DNA from: Blastococcus saxobsidens
Lineage (GTDB): Bacteria; Actinomycetota; Actinomycetes; Mycobacteriales; Geodermatophilaceae
Assembly: GCF_010682065.1 (NCBI RefSeq)
Contig: NZ_JAAGWG010000002.1
Span: 124,001-188,000, forward strand
Direction of reading: 5' to 3'
DNA: 64,000 nt
Both the position numbers and the translations under genes were made by a program. Positions 53,406 through 62,195 of this stretch are shown here, piece after piece; position 1 is the stretch's first letter, and each line of letters starts with the position of its first letter. The notes beneath the pieces are model-generated. The model saw only the letters and a program-made list of their open reading frames with translations. It was not told the DNA's origin and made no database searches.

Positions 53406-54326
53406 CTACGCGGCGGGCTCGTCCTTGGAGCGGTCCCCGACGGAGTTCTTGCCGAACTCGCGGCCGCCCAGCGCCTGGATGTCGCGCTCCAGCTGCGGCA
53501 CCCGCTTGGCCGAGACCGCCATCGCGACCTTCTCGGCCACGACGCCGGTGACGAGCTGGCGCAGCGCCGCCACGGTGCCGACCGAGCGCGGCACGAACAC
53601 CCGGCGGCGGCGGGTCTCCATGTTCTCCACCAGCGCCTCGGCGCACGCCTCGACCGAGGTGAAGGCGCCCAGCGGGCCGGGCAGCTGCTTGCGGGTCTGC
53701 TTGAAGGTGGGCAGCGCCTCCTCCGTGTCGCGCACCATGTCGGTGTCGATCCAGGTCGGGTGGGCGCTGGCCACGGTGACCCCGCGGTAGGCGACCTCCA
53801 GGCGCAGCGCGTCGCCGAAGCGCTCGACGCCGGCCTTGGACGCGCAGTAGGCGCTCATCCCCGGCAGCACGGTGAACGCCGCCGCCGAGCTGATCAGCAG
53901 CACGTGCCCCCTGCGCTTCGCGATCTCCGGCAGCGCCGCGTGCGCGGTGAGCATCGTGCCGATCAGGTTGACCTCGATGGTGCGGGCCAGGGCGTGCGCC
54001 GACGAGGTCATGACCGTGGTCAGCGGCGCGATGCCGGCGTTGGCGACGACGATGTCCAGCCCGCCGAACGTGTCGACCGTCCGCTGCACGGCGGCCTTCA
54101 GCGCCTCGGGGTCGGTGACGTCGGCCTCCACCCACAGGTGCTCGGGGCCGAGCTCGTCGGCCACCCGGGCCAGCTCCTGGGGCTCCAGCCCGACCAGCGC
54201 CACGCGGGCGCCGCGGGCCGCGGCCTTGCGGGCCAGGGCGGCGCCGATGCCACGTGCGGCACCGGTGATCAGCACCGACCTGCCGGTCAGGGACGTGCGC
54301 TTGCGCTTGCCGGGTCCAGCCGCCAT
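53406..54326 (-). CDS. Short-chain dehydrogenase/reductase
   Basis: 306 residues from ATG 54326, with AGGAG seven bases upstream. The NAD(P) motif is LITGAARGIGAALA. NAG appears in VVANAGIAPL, and the catalytic Ser-Tyr-Lys set is LLISSAAAFTVLPGMSAYCASKAGVERFG. A C-terminal extension of about 50 residues ends GKNSVGDRSKDEPAA. The gene is divergent from a flavin monooxygenase and shares its operator region, which resembles the mycobacterial mymA-region arrangement (monooxygenase, SDR, hydrolase). Confidence 0.9.
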   Translation of the reverse strand: MAAGPGKRKRTSLTGRSVLITGAARGIGAALARKAAARGARVALVGLEPQELARVADELGPEHLWVEADVTDPEALKAAVQRTVDTFGGLDIVVANAGIAPLTTVMTSSAHALARTIEVNLIGTMLTAHAALPEIAKRRGHVLLISSAAAFTVLPGMSAYCASKAGVERFGDALRLEVAYRGVTVASAHPTWIDTDMVRDTEEALPTFKQTRKQLPGPLGAFTSVEACAEALVENMETRRRRVFVPRSVGTVAALRQLVTGVVAEKVAMAVSAKRVPQLERDIQALGGREFGKNSVGDRSKDEPAA

Positions 54327-54358
54327 GGAACTGCTCCTGTCGGTCCGTCGCGCTCGAA

Positions 54359-54403
54359 TTGAGCACTGCTCCCTCGCCGTTGTAGCTTGTTGAGCGTTGC
54401 TCA
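54359..54403. promoter_or_regulatory. Promoter with two TetR-type operators
   Basis: Two similar inverted repeats, TGAGC-ACT-GCTCC (54360-54372) and TGAGC-GTT-GCTCA (54391-54403), are 31 bp apart centre to centre. TTGAGC (54359-54364) and TAGCTT (54383-54388) form a -35/-10 pair with an 18-bp spacer for the monooxygenase gene. One operator covers the -35 and the other covers the likely start of transcription. The TetR gene at 56941 is the obvious candidate regulator. Confidence 0.6.
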
Positions 54404-54447
54404 GCAAGCGGAACGAGATCGTGGGAAACCACTGCAAGGAGCCGTTC

Positions 54448-55977
54448 GTGACCAGCACGCTCGAGAGCCCCGCCCCCGCGCAGCCCGGCGCCGTCCGGGA
54501 GGTGAGGACGGCGATCATCGGGTCCGGCTTCGCCGGTCTCGGCATGGCCATCGCGCTGAAGCGGCGCGGCGAGTCCGACTTCGTCCTCCTGGAGCGGGCC
54601 GACGACGTCGGCGGCACCTGGCGCGACAACACCTATCCGGGTGCGGCCTGCGACGTGCAGTCCAACCTCTACTCGTTCTCCTTCGCCCAGAACCCGGACT
54701 GGGGCCGGTCGTACTCCGAGCAGCCGGAGATCCAGGCCTACCTGCGCGGGGTGGCCGACCGCTTCGACGTCCGCCGGCACTGCGTCTTCGGCGCCGAGGT
54801 GACCGCCGCCCGCTGGGACGACACCGCCCAGCGCTGGCTGGTCTCGACCGCCGCCGGTGAGTTCAGCGCCCGCGTCCTGGTCTCCGCGGCCGGCGCGCTG
54901 GCCGACCCGACCTACCCCGACATCCCGGGGCTGGACTCCTTCGCCGGCACCGTCATGCACTCGGCCCGCTGGGACGACACCCACGACCTCACCGGCGAGC
55001 GCGTCGCCGTCATCGGCACCGGCGCCTCGGCGATCCAGGTGGTCCCGGCCATCCAGCCGATCGTCGGCAGCATGGCCGTCTACCAGCGCACCCCGGCCTG
55101 GGTGGTGCCGCGCACCGACCACCCGGTCAAGCCGTGGATGCGCCGCCTCTACAAGCTGGTCCCCGGCTTCCAGAACGCCGTCCGCGCGTTCCTCTACCTC
55201 TTCCGCGAGTTCCTGGTCATCGGGATGGCCAAGAACCGGCGGTTCCTCAAGCCCGTCGGCAAGCTGGCGAAGGCCCACCTGCACCGCCAGGTGCGCGATC
55301 CCAAGCTGCGCCGCGCGCTGACGCCGGACTACACGATCGGCTGCAAGCGGATCCTGATCAGCAACGACTACTTCCCCGCGGTCGCCGCCCCCAACGCCGA
55401 GCTGGTCACCGCCGGCATCCAGGAGGTCCGGCCGCACTCGGTCGTCGCCAGGGACGGCGTCGAGCGGCCGACGGACACGATCGTGCTCGCCACCGGCTTC
55501 CACGTCACCGACCTGCCGATCGCCGAGCGGATCCGCGGCCGCGACGGCCGCTCCCTGGCCGAGGTCTGGGCCGACGGCATGGTGAGCAACCGCAGCGCCG
55601 CCGTCGCCGGGTTCCCGAACATGTTCCTGCTGGTCGGCCCGAACGTCGGCGTCGGCCACACGTCGATGGTCTACATGATCGAGTCCCAGGTGGCCTACGT
55701 CGACGACGCGCTGAGGACGATGGACGCCGAGGGGCTCGCCGTGCTCGAGACCACCCCCGAGGCCCAGGAGGCGTGGCGCTCCCTGATCGCGGAGAAGTCG
55801 AAGGGCACCGTGTGGCTCGCCGGCGGGTGCGCCAGCTGGTACCTGGACAAGCACGGGCACAACACGACGCTGTGGCCGGACTTCACCTTCCGCTTCCGCA
55901 AGCTGACGCGGCAGCTGGACCGCGAGAACTACGTCGGCGTCCCCGCCGGCACCCAGAGCCAGGAGGTGGCCGCGTGA
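54448..55977 (+). CDS. Flavin-containing (Baeyer-Villiger type) monooxygenase
   Basis: 509 residues from GTG 54448, with AAGGAG six bases upstream. The FAD motif is AIIGSGFAGLGMAIALK, and GGTWRDNTYPGAACDVQSNLYSFSF matches the BVMO fingerprint region. A second nucleotide motif, VAVIGTGASAIQVVPAI, binds NADPH near residue 185. ATGFHVTDLPI is the ATG-type motif. It oxidises ketones or heteroatoms with oxygen and NADPH, perhaps a lipid or steroid-like substrate, as suggested for M. tuberculosis MymA. Its stop overlaps the next gene's start (GTGA). Confidence 0.9.
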   Translation: MTSTLESPAPAQPGAVREVRTAIIGSGFAGLGMAIALKRRGESDFVLLERADDVGGTWRDNTYPGAACDVQSNLYSFSFAQNPDWGRSYSEQPEIQAYLRGVADRFDVRRHCVFGAEVTAARWDDTAQRWLVSTAAGEFSARVLVSAAGALADPTYPDIPGLDSFAGTVMHSARWDDTHDLTGERVAVIGTGASAIQVVPAIQPIVGSMAVYQRTPAWVVPRTDHPVKPWMRRLYKLVPGFQNAVRAFLYLFREFLVIGMAKNRRFLKPVGKLAKAHLHRQVRDPKLRRALTPDYTIGCKRILISNDYFPAVAAPNAELVTAGIQEVRPHSVVARDGVERPTDTIVLATGFHVTDLPIAERIRGRDGRSLAEVWADGMVSNRSAAVAGFPNMFLLVGPNVGVGHTSMVYMIESQVAYVDDALRTMDAEGLAVLETTPEAQEAWRSLIAEKSKGTVWLAGGCASWYLDKHGHNTTLWPDFTFRFRKLTRQLDRENYVGVPAGTQSQEVAA

Positions 55978-56924
55978 CCGTCCCGACGCTGCTGCGCCAG
56001 GTCGCCGCGGTCCGCACCGCGGACGGCGCACTCATCCACGCCGTCGTCGACGGGTCCGACGACGCGCCGGTCACCCTCGTCCTCGCGCACGGCTGGACGC
56101 TGGCCCAGGCCGCCTGGGACGACGTCGCCGAGCTGCTCACCCCGCGCGTCGCCGCCGGCGAGCTGCGGCTGATCCGCTACGACCAGCGCGGGCACGGCCG
56201 CTCCACCTGGGGCCGCTACGCCGACGACGTCGCCGAGCTCTCCATCGACCAGCTCGGCGAGGACCTCGGCACGCTGATCGACGAGCTCGCCCCCTCCGGG
56301 CCCGTGGTGCTCGGCGGCCACTCGATGGGCGGCATGACGATCATGTGCCTGGCCGCGGCCCTCCCGGAGCTGTTCGGCGAGCGCGTGACGGGCGTGGCGC
56401 TGGTGTCCACGTCAGCCGGCGACCTGGCCCCGGCGGGGAAGAACCTGGCCGAGCGGCTGCAGCTGAAGCTCGCCCCGGGCATGGTCACCGTGGCGATCGG
56501 TGGCGCGCGGGCGTTCGAGCGGGTGCGCCAGCTGCTGCCGCCCACGCACCCTCGCCACCAGAAGCTCGTGCGCGAGCTCCTCTACGGCGCCGACGCCACC
56601 GACGAGATGGTGGTGACCGGGGCGGAGATCATGCACGCGTCGACGGTGCGGGCGTTCGCCGCCTTCTACCCGGCGCTCGGCCAGCACGACAAGCGCTCGG
56701 AGCTCGAGGCGCTGACGAACGTGCCGGTCGAGATCCTGGTCGGGGACAGCGACAAGCTCACCCCGAAGCGGCACAGCCGCCAGCTGGCCGAGGCCCTTCC
56801 CGGCGCGCGGCTGCAGATCGTCCCGCGCTCCGGCCACATGCTGCCCCAGGAGGGCGCCCCGCTGGTCGCCGAGGCGATCGAGCGGCTGCTCACCGCGGCG
56901 GCCGCCGGCCGGAGCGCCGCATGA
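55974..56924 (+). CDS. Alpha/beta-hydrolase
   Basis: 316 residues from GTG 55974 (GTGA overlap). LVLAHGWTLAQAAWDD holds the oxyanion turn, the nucleophile Ser is in VVLGGHSMGGMTIMCLA, the acid is in ILVGDSDKLTPK, and the late His is in IVPRSGHMLPQEG. The closest type is the LipR/epoxide-hydrolase-like esterase group. It may hydrolyse the ester or lactone formed by the upstream monooxygenase, an inference from coupling. Confidence 0.9.
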   Translation: MTVPTLLRQVAAVRTADGALIHAVVDGSDDAPVTLVLAHGWTLAQAAWDDVAELLTPRVAAGELRLIRYDQRGHGRSTWGRYADDVAELSIDQLGEDLGTLIDELAPSGPVVLGGHSMGGMTIMCLAAALPELFGERVTGVALVSTSAGDLAPAGKNLAERLQLKLAPGMVTVAIGGARAFERVRQLLPPTHPRHQKLVRELLYGADATDEMVVTGAEIMHASTVRAFAAFYPALGQHDKRSELEALTNVPVEILVGDSDKLTPKRHSRQLAEALPGARLQIVPRSGHMLPQEGAPLVAEAIERLLTAAAAGRSAA

Positions 56925-56940
56925 GGGTTCGCCGGCGCCG

Positions 56941-57528
56941 ATGACGGCGTCCTCCCGCCCCGAGCACCCCCGGCTGCGCCGCAGCGCCGGGGACCGGAGG
57001 GCGCAGCTGGTGCAGATCGGGCTGGAGCTGCTGCCGACGACGCCGGTGCAGGAGCTGACCATCGACGAGGTGGCGCGGCGGGCCGGCATCAGCCGCAGCC
57101 TGCTGTTCCACTACTTCGCGACCAAGCGGGAGTACTACACCGCCGTCACCCGTGCGGCGGCGGACGTGCTCCTCGAGCACCTCCTCCCCGCGCCCGGCAC
57201 CCCGGCAGAGCAACAGGTCACCGGCATGCTCGACCGCTACGTCGGGTGGGTCGAGACGTTCCCCGAGAGCCACCTGGCCTTCGTGCGCGGCGCCGGCGGT
57301 GGCGACCCGTGGGTGTCGGAGGTGTACGAGGAGACGCGCGGAAAGCTGGTCGAGCTGGCGCTGACCACCCTCGAGCTGCCCGATGACGCGCTGCGCCGTC
57401 AGCTCGTGCTGGCCTGGTTCGCCTTCACCGAGGACCTGGTCGGCCAGTGGGTCGCGGAGCCCACGCTGCCCCGGACCGAGCTGCTCGGACTGCTGCGCGA
57501 CGTCCTGGACCGGCTCGTCGCCCGCTGA
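56941..57528 (+). CDS. TetR-family transcriptional regulator
   Basis: 195 residues from ATG 56941, 16 bases after the hydrolase gene. The helix-turn-helix is TIDEVARRAGISRSLLFHYFATKREYYTAVTR (about residues 40-71). The C-terminal ligand domain is unremarkable. It is the fourth gene of the cluster and the natural candidate to bind the paired TGAGC-N3-GCTCA operators between the SDR and monooxygenase genes. The stop is 5 bases from the convergent acyltransferase stop. Confidence 0.9.
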   Translation: MTASSRPEHPRLRRSAGDRRAQLVQIGLELLPTTPVQELTIDEVARRAGISRSLLFHYFATKREYYTAVTRAAADVLLEHLLPAPGTPAEQQVTGMLDRYVGWVETFPESHLAFVRGAGGGDPWVSEVYEETRGKLVELALTTLELPDDALRRQLVLAWFAFTEDLVGQWVAEPTLPRTELLGLLRDVLDRLVAR

Positions 57529-57532
57529 ACCG

Positions 57533-58294
57533 CTAGCCCGCCAAGGACGTCGGTGCGCGGTCGGCGGCCTCGTTGGCCGGCGGCTGCAGGGTGGCGACGA
57601 CCTCGTTCGCGCTCGCCCCCGTGGCGTCCATCGACTTCTTCACGGTGGCGCCGTAGACGTCGACGTACTCCTGGCCCGACAGCGTCATGATCTCGTACAT
57701 GATCTCGTCGGTGATCGAGCGCTCGACGAAGCGGTCACCGGCCAGGCCCTCGTAGCGGCTGAAGTCCAGCGGCTCGCCGAAGACGACCTTCACCCGGGTC
57801 AGCTTCTTGCCGAACGGGAGCTTTCGGCTGCTGTAGCACATGGCGACGGGGATGACCGGGCAGCCGGTCTCCAGCGCCATGCGGGCCACGCCGATCTTGC
57901 CCCGGAACAGGCGTCCGTCGGGTGAGCGGGTGCCCTCCGGGTAGATGCCCAGCAGCTTGCCCTCGTGCAGGGTGCCGATCCCGGTCTGGATCGCGTCCTC
58001 CGCGGCCGACGCGCTGGACCGGTCGATCGGCACCTGGCCGGCGCCGGTGAAGAACGCCCGCTGGAGGAACCCCTTCGCGCCCGTGCCGGTGAAGTACTCG
58101 GCCTTGGCCAGGAAGGTGACCCGCCGCTTGAGCTGAAGCGGCATGAAGATCCAGTCGGCGGCCGACAGGTGGTTGCTCGCCAGGATCGCTGCGCCCGTCG
58201 CGGGCACGTGCTCGGTGCCCTCGGCCTTCGGACGGAACACCACGCGCACCGCCGGGCCGATCGCGACGAACTTGAGGAACCAGTAGAACAACAC
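57533..58294 (-). CDS. 1-acyl-sn-glycerol-3-phosphate acyltransferase (PlsC-like)
   Basis: 253 residues from GTG 58294, with GGAGG close upstream. The acyltransferase motifs are NHLSAADWIF (H-x4-D), FFTGAGQVPIDRSS, and GIYPEGTRSPDGRLFRGKIGVARMA. It makes phosphatidic acid from lysophosphatidate and acyl-CoA or acyl-ACP at the membrane. A hydrophobic N-terminal helix is present. It matches Rv2182c of M. tuberculosis in family and position. Confidence 0.9.
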   Translation of the reverse strand: MLFYWFLKFVAIGPAVRVVFRPKAEGTEHVPATGAAILASNHLSAADWIFMPLQLKRRVTFLAKAEYFTGTGAKGFLQRAFFTGAGQVPIDRSSASAAEDAIQTGIGTLHEGKLLGIYPEGTRSPDGRLFRGKIGVARMALETGCPVIPVAMCYSSRKLPFGKKLTRVKVVFGEPLDFSRYEGLAGDRFVERSITDEIMYEIMTLSGQEYVDVYGATVKKSMDATGASANEVVATLQPPANEAADRAPTSLAG

Positions 58295-58404
58295 GCCTCC
58301 CTCGGGGACTGCCAGACTAGGGAGCCTGGGGCTCGAATCACAATCGGGTGCCCACCGTGAGGTAGCTGACACCGGCGTCGAGCCGGACGCCGAGGAGGAC
58401 CACC

Positions 58405-59223
58405 GTGCCCGGACCGACCCCTGTCCCCGAGGTCATGCCCGGCGCCGAGCCGTTCTCCTTCCCCGGGGGCGACGGCCCGGACGGGCGCACCGGCGTGCTG
58501 CTCGTGCACGGGTTCACCGGCACGCCGATGAGCATGCGGCCCTGGGGCGAGCACCTGGCCGCCGAGGGCTTCGCCGTCAGCTGCCCGCTGCTGCCCGGCC
58601 ACGGCACCCGCTGGGAGGACTGCAACGCCAGCACCCACGACCAGTGGACCGGCACCGTCGAGGACGCCTTCGACGAGCTCGCCGGCCGGTGCGACCGGGT
58701 GTTCGTCGCGGGCCTGTCGATGGGCGGCACGCTGGCCACCCGCCTGGCCCAGGTGCGGCCGGACGACGTCGCCGGGCTGCTGCTGGTCAACCCGGCGCTG
58801 ATGACCCAGCGGCTGGACGCCAAGCTGCTGCCGCTGATCGCCCGCCTCACCGGCAGCTGGGCGCCGATCGCCAGCGACATCAAGAAGCCCGGCGTCACCG
58901 AGCTGGCCTATCCGAAGCTGCCGACCCGGGCGATGATGCAGCTGCGCGGGCTCTGGGCCACCACCCGCGCCGAGCTGCCCCTGGTCACCGCGCCGACCAT
59001 CGTCTTCCACAGCGCCGAGGACCACGTCGTCGAGCCGGTGAACAGCACGGTGCTGCTCGACGGGATCTCCAGCGCCGACACCGAGGAGGTCGTCCTCCGG
59101 GACAGCTACCACGTGGCCACCCTGGACAACGACGCCCCGCTGATCTTCGCCCGCTCGGCCGAGTGGATCCGGGCCCACGTGCGGGCCGGCGAACCCGACG
59201 CACCGCCGGCCGACCGCCGGTGA
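58405..59223 (+). CDS. Alpha/beta-hydrolase (carboxylesterase or monoacylglycerol lipase type)
   Basis: 272 residues from GTG 58405, with GAGGAGG upstream. Motifs are GVLLVHGFTGTPMSMRPWGEHLA, CPLLPGHGTRWEDC, nucleophile Ser in VFVAGLSMGGTLATRLA, acid in IVFHSAEDHVVEP, and His in RDSYHVATLDND. This pattern is typical of Est30-like carboxylesterases and monoglyceride lipases. It probably acts on short acyl esters in the cytoplasm. Its stop overlaps the start of the next gene. Confidence 0.9.
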   Translation: MPGPTPVPEVMPGAEPFSFPGGDGPDGRTGVLLVHGFTGTPMSMRPWGEHLAAEGFAVSCPLLPGHGTRWEDCNASTHDQWTGTVEDAFDELAGRCDRVFVAGLSMGGTLATRLAQVRPDDVAGLLLVNPALMTQRLDAKLLPLIARLTGSWAPIASDIKKPGVTELAYPKLPTRAMMQLRGLWATTRAELPLVTAPTIVFHSAEDHVVEPVNSTVLLDGISSADTEEVVLRDSYHVATLDNDAPLIFARSAEWIRAHVRAGEPDAPPADRR

Positions 59224-59942
59224 CCGAGCGACGGGGGCGAGGCCGCCGCGACAACGGTCTGGACGCCACCCTCTGGAGCCCGGTGCGCGACGTGGACCCA
59301 CGGGTCGGCGAGCACCTGCTCGACGTGCTCGAGGCCGCCGGGATCGCCGCCTACCTGGAGCCGGCCGCGGACGTCGCCCCGTACACCCGGTCGGTGTTCC
59401 TGCCCAGCCCGCCCTCGGACCGGTTGTTCGTCGACCGCACCCGGACCGCCGAGGCCCGCGGCCTGGTCGACCAGTACGCCGACGAGCACCCGGTGCCGCC
59501 GTCCCGGCCGGAGCCCCGCCCCCTGCGCCAGGACCTCGACCGGGACATCGACCGGGACACCGACCGGGACATCGACCAGGACGCCGAGTGGCGGCGCATC
59601 GTGGCCGCGTTCGAGGCCGAGCACGGGCGGACGGTCCTCGACGAGCAGCCCTCGGACGCCGCTGTTCCGCCGCCGGCGGAGATCCCGATCCTGGACCGGC
59701 CCGAGGAGCACTACGAGCCGCCACCGCCCCCGCCGCTGCCGGTGCCCGCCCCCGCCGTCCTGTACGCGGTGCTGCTCGTGCTCGCCGGCGTGCTGCTCAT
59801 CGGCGCCCCCGAGGTGATCGGCCTCTCCGGTGACGCCGGGCTGGTCCTGGGCGTCGCGATCGTCGCCGGCGGTGCGGCCGTGCTGGTCTCGCGCATGCGG
59901 GAGCGGTCGGTCGACGACGGGGACGACGGCGCGGTCGTGTAG
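59220..59942 (+). CDS. Conserved actinobacterial protein with C-terminal membrane helices
   Basis: 240 residues from GTG 59220 (GTGA overlap). The N-terminal domain (LWSPVRDVDPRVGEHLLDVLEAAGIAAYLEPAADV...FVDRTRTAEARGLVDQY) resembles regulatory or DUF-type domains seen beside acyltransferases in actinobacteria. A repetitive acidic/basic linker DRDIDRDTDRDID follows, then a Pro-rich segment. Two helices (LYAVLLVLAGVLLIGAPEVIGL and AGLVLGVAIVAGGAAVLV) end the protein. It could be a DUF308-like protein. Function unknown. Confidence 0.65.
   Translation: MTERRGRGRRDNGLDATLWSPVRDVDPRVGEHLLDVLEAAGIAAYLEPAADVAPYTRSVFLPSPPSDRLFVDRTRTAEARGLVDQYADEHPVPPSRPEPRPLRQDLDRDIDRDTDRDIDQDAEWRRIVAAFEAEHGRTVLDEQPSDAAVPPPAEIPILDRPEEHYEPPPPPPLPVPAPAVLYAVLLVLAGVLLIGAPEVIGLSGDAGLVLGVAIVAGGAAVLVSRMRERSVDDGDDGAVV
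59538..59585 (+). repeat. 12-bp tandem repeat encoding DRDI
   Basis: Four 12-bp units based on GACCGGGACATC (59538-59549, 59550-59561, 59562-59573 and a diverged 59574-59585) lie inside the membrane-protein linker. Confidence 0.9.
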
Positions 59943-59958
59943 CGCCCCGGCCGCGGGC

Positions 59959-59964
59959 TACGGT
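59959..59964 (+). promoter_or_regulatory. Candidate -10 TACGGT for the TIGR00300 gene
   Basis: TACGGT ends 7 bases before GTG 59972, supporting that start over GTG 59963. Confidence 0.45.
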
Positions 59965-59971
59965 GCGCGAC

Positions 59972-61201
59972 GTGAGCAGCGTCACCGCCGTCGTCACCCT
60001 CACCGGCCACCTGATGGACACCGGGATCCTGGCCCGGGTGCTCGACGACGTCCTGGAGTACGGGGGCGACTACCGGATCACCGACCTCGACCTCGGCCGC
60101 GAGCACGAGGACGAGTCGACGGCGCTGATCGAGGTGCGGGCCGACGAGGCCGAGCGCCTCGACCGCATCCTCATGCGGGTGCAGGTGCACGGCGCCAACC
60201 CGATCGACCCCGGCACCGCCACCACCCGGCCGGCCCCGGCCGACGGTGTCTTCCCCGACGACTTCTACTCCACGACCAACCTCGACACCCTCGTGCGGCT
60301 GGACGGCGAGTGGCTCCGGGTCCGCCGCCCCGAGATGGACTGCGGGCTCGTGGTCACCGAGGAGGACGGGCGCTCCGTCGTCGACACGGTGCCGGTCAGC
60401 GACGTCCGGGCGGGCGACGCCGTGGTGTGCGGCGCCTCCGGCGTCCGGGTGGAGCTGCCGCCGGCCGCGCCGAAGGGCAGCGACGACGACTTCGGCTTCA
60501 TGAGCTCGGCGGTGTCCAGCGAGAAGCCGCAGGCGCTGCTGGTGCGCCAGATCGCCGAGCGGATGCGGGAGGTCAAGGCCGAGGGCAGACGGATCCTCTG
60601 GGTCGGCGGCCCGGCGGTGGTGCACACCGGCGCCTCCCCGGCGATGGTGCGCCTGGTCCGCGCCGGCTGGGTCGACGTGCTGTTCGCCGGCAACGCCCTG
60701 GCCACGCACGACATCGAGTCGGCGCTGTTCGGCACCTCCCTGGGCGTGGACCTGGCCAAGGGATCGGGGGTCCCGCACGGCCACGAGCACCACATCCGGG
60801 CGATCAACACCATCCGGGCCGCGGGGTCGATCCGGGCGGCCGTCGACTCCGGCGTCCTCACCGGCGGCGTCATGCATGCGATGGTCGGGGCCGGCCGGCC
60901 GTTCGTGCTGGTCGGCTCGGTGCGCGACGACGGCCCGCTGCCCGACGTGCACACCGACGTGATCGACGGTCAGCGCGCCATGCGGGCCGAGCTGCACGAC
61001 GTCGGTTTCGCCATCATGGTCGCCACGATGCTGCACTCCATCGCCACCGGGAACCTGCTGCCGGCGTCCGTCCCGCTGGTGTGCGTGGACATCAACCCGG
61101 CCACCGTCACCAAGCTCGCCGACCGCGGCAGCGCCCAGGCCATCGGCATCGTCACCGACATCGGCCTGTTCCTCGAGCACCTGGCCCGGGAGCTCTGCTG
61201 A
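59972..61201 (+). CDS. TIGR00300 family (LOR/SDH-like, ornithine cyclodeaminase-type) protein
   Basis: 409 residues from GTG 59972. The N-terminal part (VTLTGHLMDTGILARVLDDVLEYGGDYRI...DLGREHEDESTALIEV) and the second domain (ALLVRQIAERMREVKAEGRRILWVGGPAVVHTGASPAMVRLVRAGWVDVLFAGNALATHDIESALFGTSLG) match TIGR00300. The NAD-binding region and VCVDINPATVTKLADRGSAQAIGIVTDIGLF follow. Homologues in archaea and cyanobacteria include ornithine cyclodeaminases of arginine catabolism. No arginine-pathway gene is adjacent, so the substrate remains uncertain. Confidence 0.82.
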   Translation: MSSVTAVVTLTGHLMDTGILARVLDDVLEYGGDYRITDLDLGREHEDESTALIEVRADEAERLDRILMRVQVHGANPIDPGTATTRPAPADGVFPDDFYSTTNLDTLVRLDGEWLRVRRPEMDCGLVVTEEDGRSVVDTVPVSDVRAGDAVVCGASGVRVELPPAAPKGSDDDFGFMSSAVSSEKPQALLVRQIAERMREVKAEGRRILWVGGPAVVHTGASPAMVRLVRAGWVDVLFAGNALATHDIESALFGTSLGVDLAKGSGVPHGHEHHIRAINTIRAAGSIRAAVDSGVLTGGVMHAMVGAGRPFVLVGSVRDDGPLPDVHTDVIDGQRAMRAELHDVGFAIMVATMLHSIATGNLLPASVPLVCVDINPATVTKLADRGSAQAIGIVTDIGLFLEHLARELC

Positions 61202-61205
61202 CCGG

Positions 61206-62195
61206 TCAGGCCTCGCCCTCCGCGACGGCCTTCCGCACGAGGTCGGCGGCGCCGACGATGCCGGCCTGGGCGCCCAGGGCCGCGGCGACCACGCGTGGTC
61301 CGGGGCGGAACCCGCGGCCGGGCAGCGCGCGGTCCAGCCGCTCGCGGGCCGGCCGCAGCACCATCTCGCCCAGCACGCTCACGCCGCCGCCGATGACGAC
61401 CACCTCCGGGTCCAGCACCGCGGCGAGGTCGGCGATGCCCTGACCGAGCCAGTAGCCGACCTCGGTGACCAGCTCCAGGGCCAGCGGGTCGCCGTCGTAG
61501 GCGGCGCGCGCCACGTGCTCCCCGGTGAGTCGGTCGGGCTCGCAGTCCACCCGCTCGAGCAGCAGCGCGGCAGCCGCCGGTGACGTGCGCGCCACCTCCC
61601 GGGCGGTCTGGCCGAGCGCGGTGCCGCTGGCGTACTGCTCCCAGCAGCCGCGGTTGCCGCACGCGCACAGCCGCCCGTCGGGGACCACGCGCATGTGGCC
61701 CCACTCGCCCGCCACCCCGTGCGCACCGCGGCGGAGCCGGCCGTCGAGCACGATCCCGCCCCCGATGCCCGTGCCCAGGGTGATCATCAGCGCCAGGTCG
61801 GCGCCCCGGGCGGCGCCGTAGCGGTACTCGGCCCAGGCCGCGGCGTCCGCGTCGTTGCCCACCCACAGCGGCCGCTGCAACCGGGCGCCCAGGTCCTTGC
61901 GCAGGGTCGAGTTCCGCCAGGCGAGGTGCGGGCTGAACAGCACGGTGTCGCCGGTCCGGTCGAACCAGCCCGCGGCGCCGACACCGACGCCGACGACCTC
62001 GCCGTCGTGCCCCTCGGCCAGCTCCTCCACGACGGCGGCGATGGCGTCCTCGGTCTCGCTGACCGACGCTCCGGGGGTGGCCCGGCGCGCGGTGGCCAGG
62101 ATCGTGCCGTCGGGCGCCACCAGCCCCCCGGCGACCTTCGTGCCGCCGATGTCGATGCCGAGCGCCGGCAGCTCCTGCGCGTCGCCGGCGGTCAC
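61206..62195 (-). CDS. ROK-family glucokinase
   Basis: 329 residues from GTG 62195, overlapping the upstream stop (GTGA). The ATP motif is GIDIGGTKVAGGLV. The sugar-binding region is GNDADAAAWAEYRYG, and TLGTGIGGGIVLDG follows. The ROK signature GEWGHMRV precedes a zinc site, CACGNRGCWEQYASG. The last part, VVVIGGGVSVLGEMV, completes the fold. It makes glucose 6-phosphate; other hexoses are possible. It is the last gene of the SRPBCC/ATPase operon. Confidence 0.92.
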   Translation of the reverse strand: MTAGDAQELPALGIDIGGTKVAGGLVAPDGTILATARRATPGASVSETEDAIAAVVEELAEGHDGEVVGVGVGAAGWFDRTGDTVLFSPHLAWRNSTLRKDLGARLQRPLWVGNDADAAAWAEYRYGAARGADLALMITLGTGIGGGIVLDGRLRRGAHGVAGEWGHMRVVPDGRLCACGNRGCWEQYASGTALGQTAREVARTSPAAAALLLERVDCEPDRLTGEHVARAAYDGDPLALELVTEVGYWLGQGIADLAAVLDPEVVVIGGGVSVLGEMVLRPARERLDRALPGRGFRPGPRVVAAALGAQAGIVGAADLVRKAVAEGEA

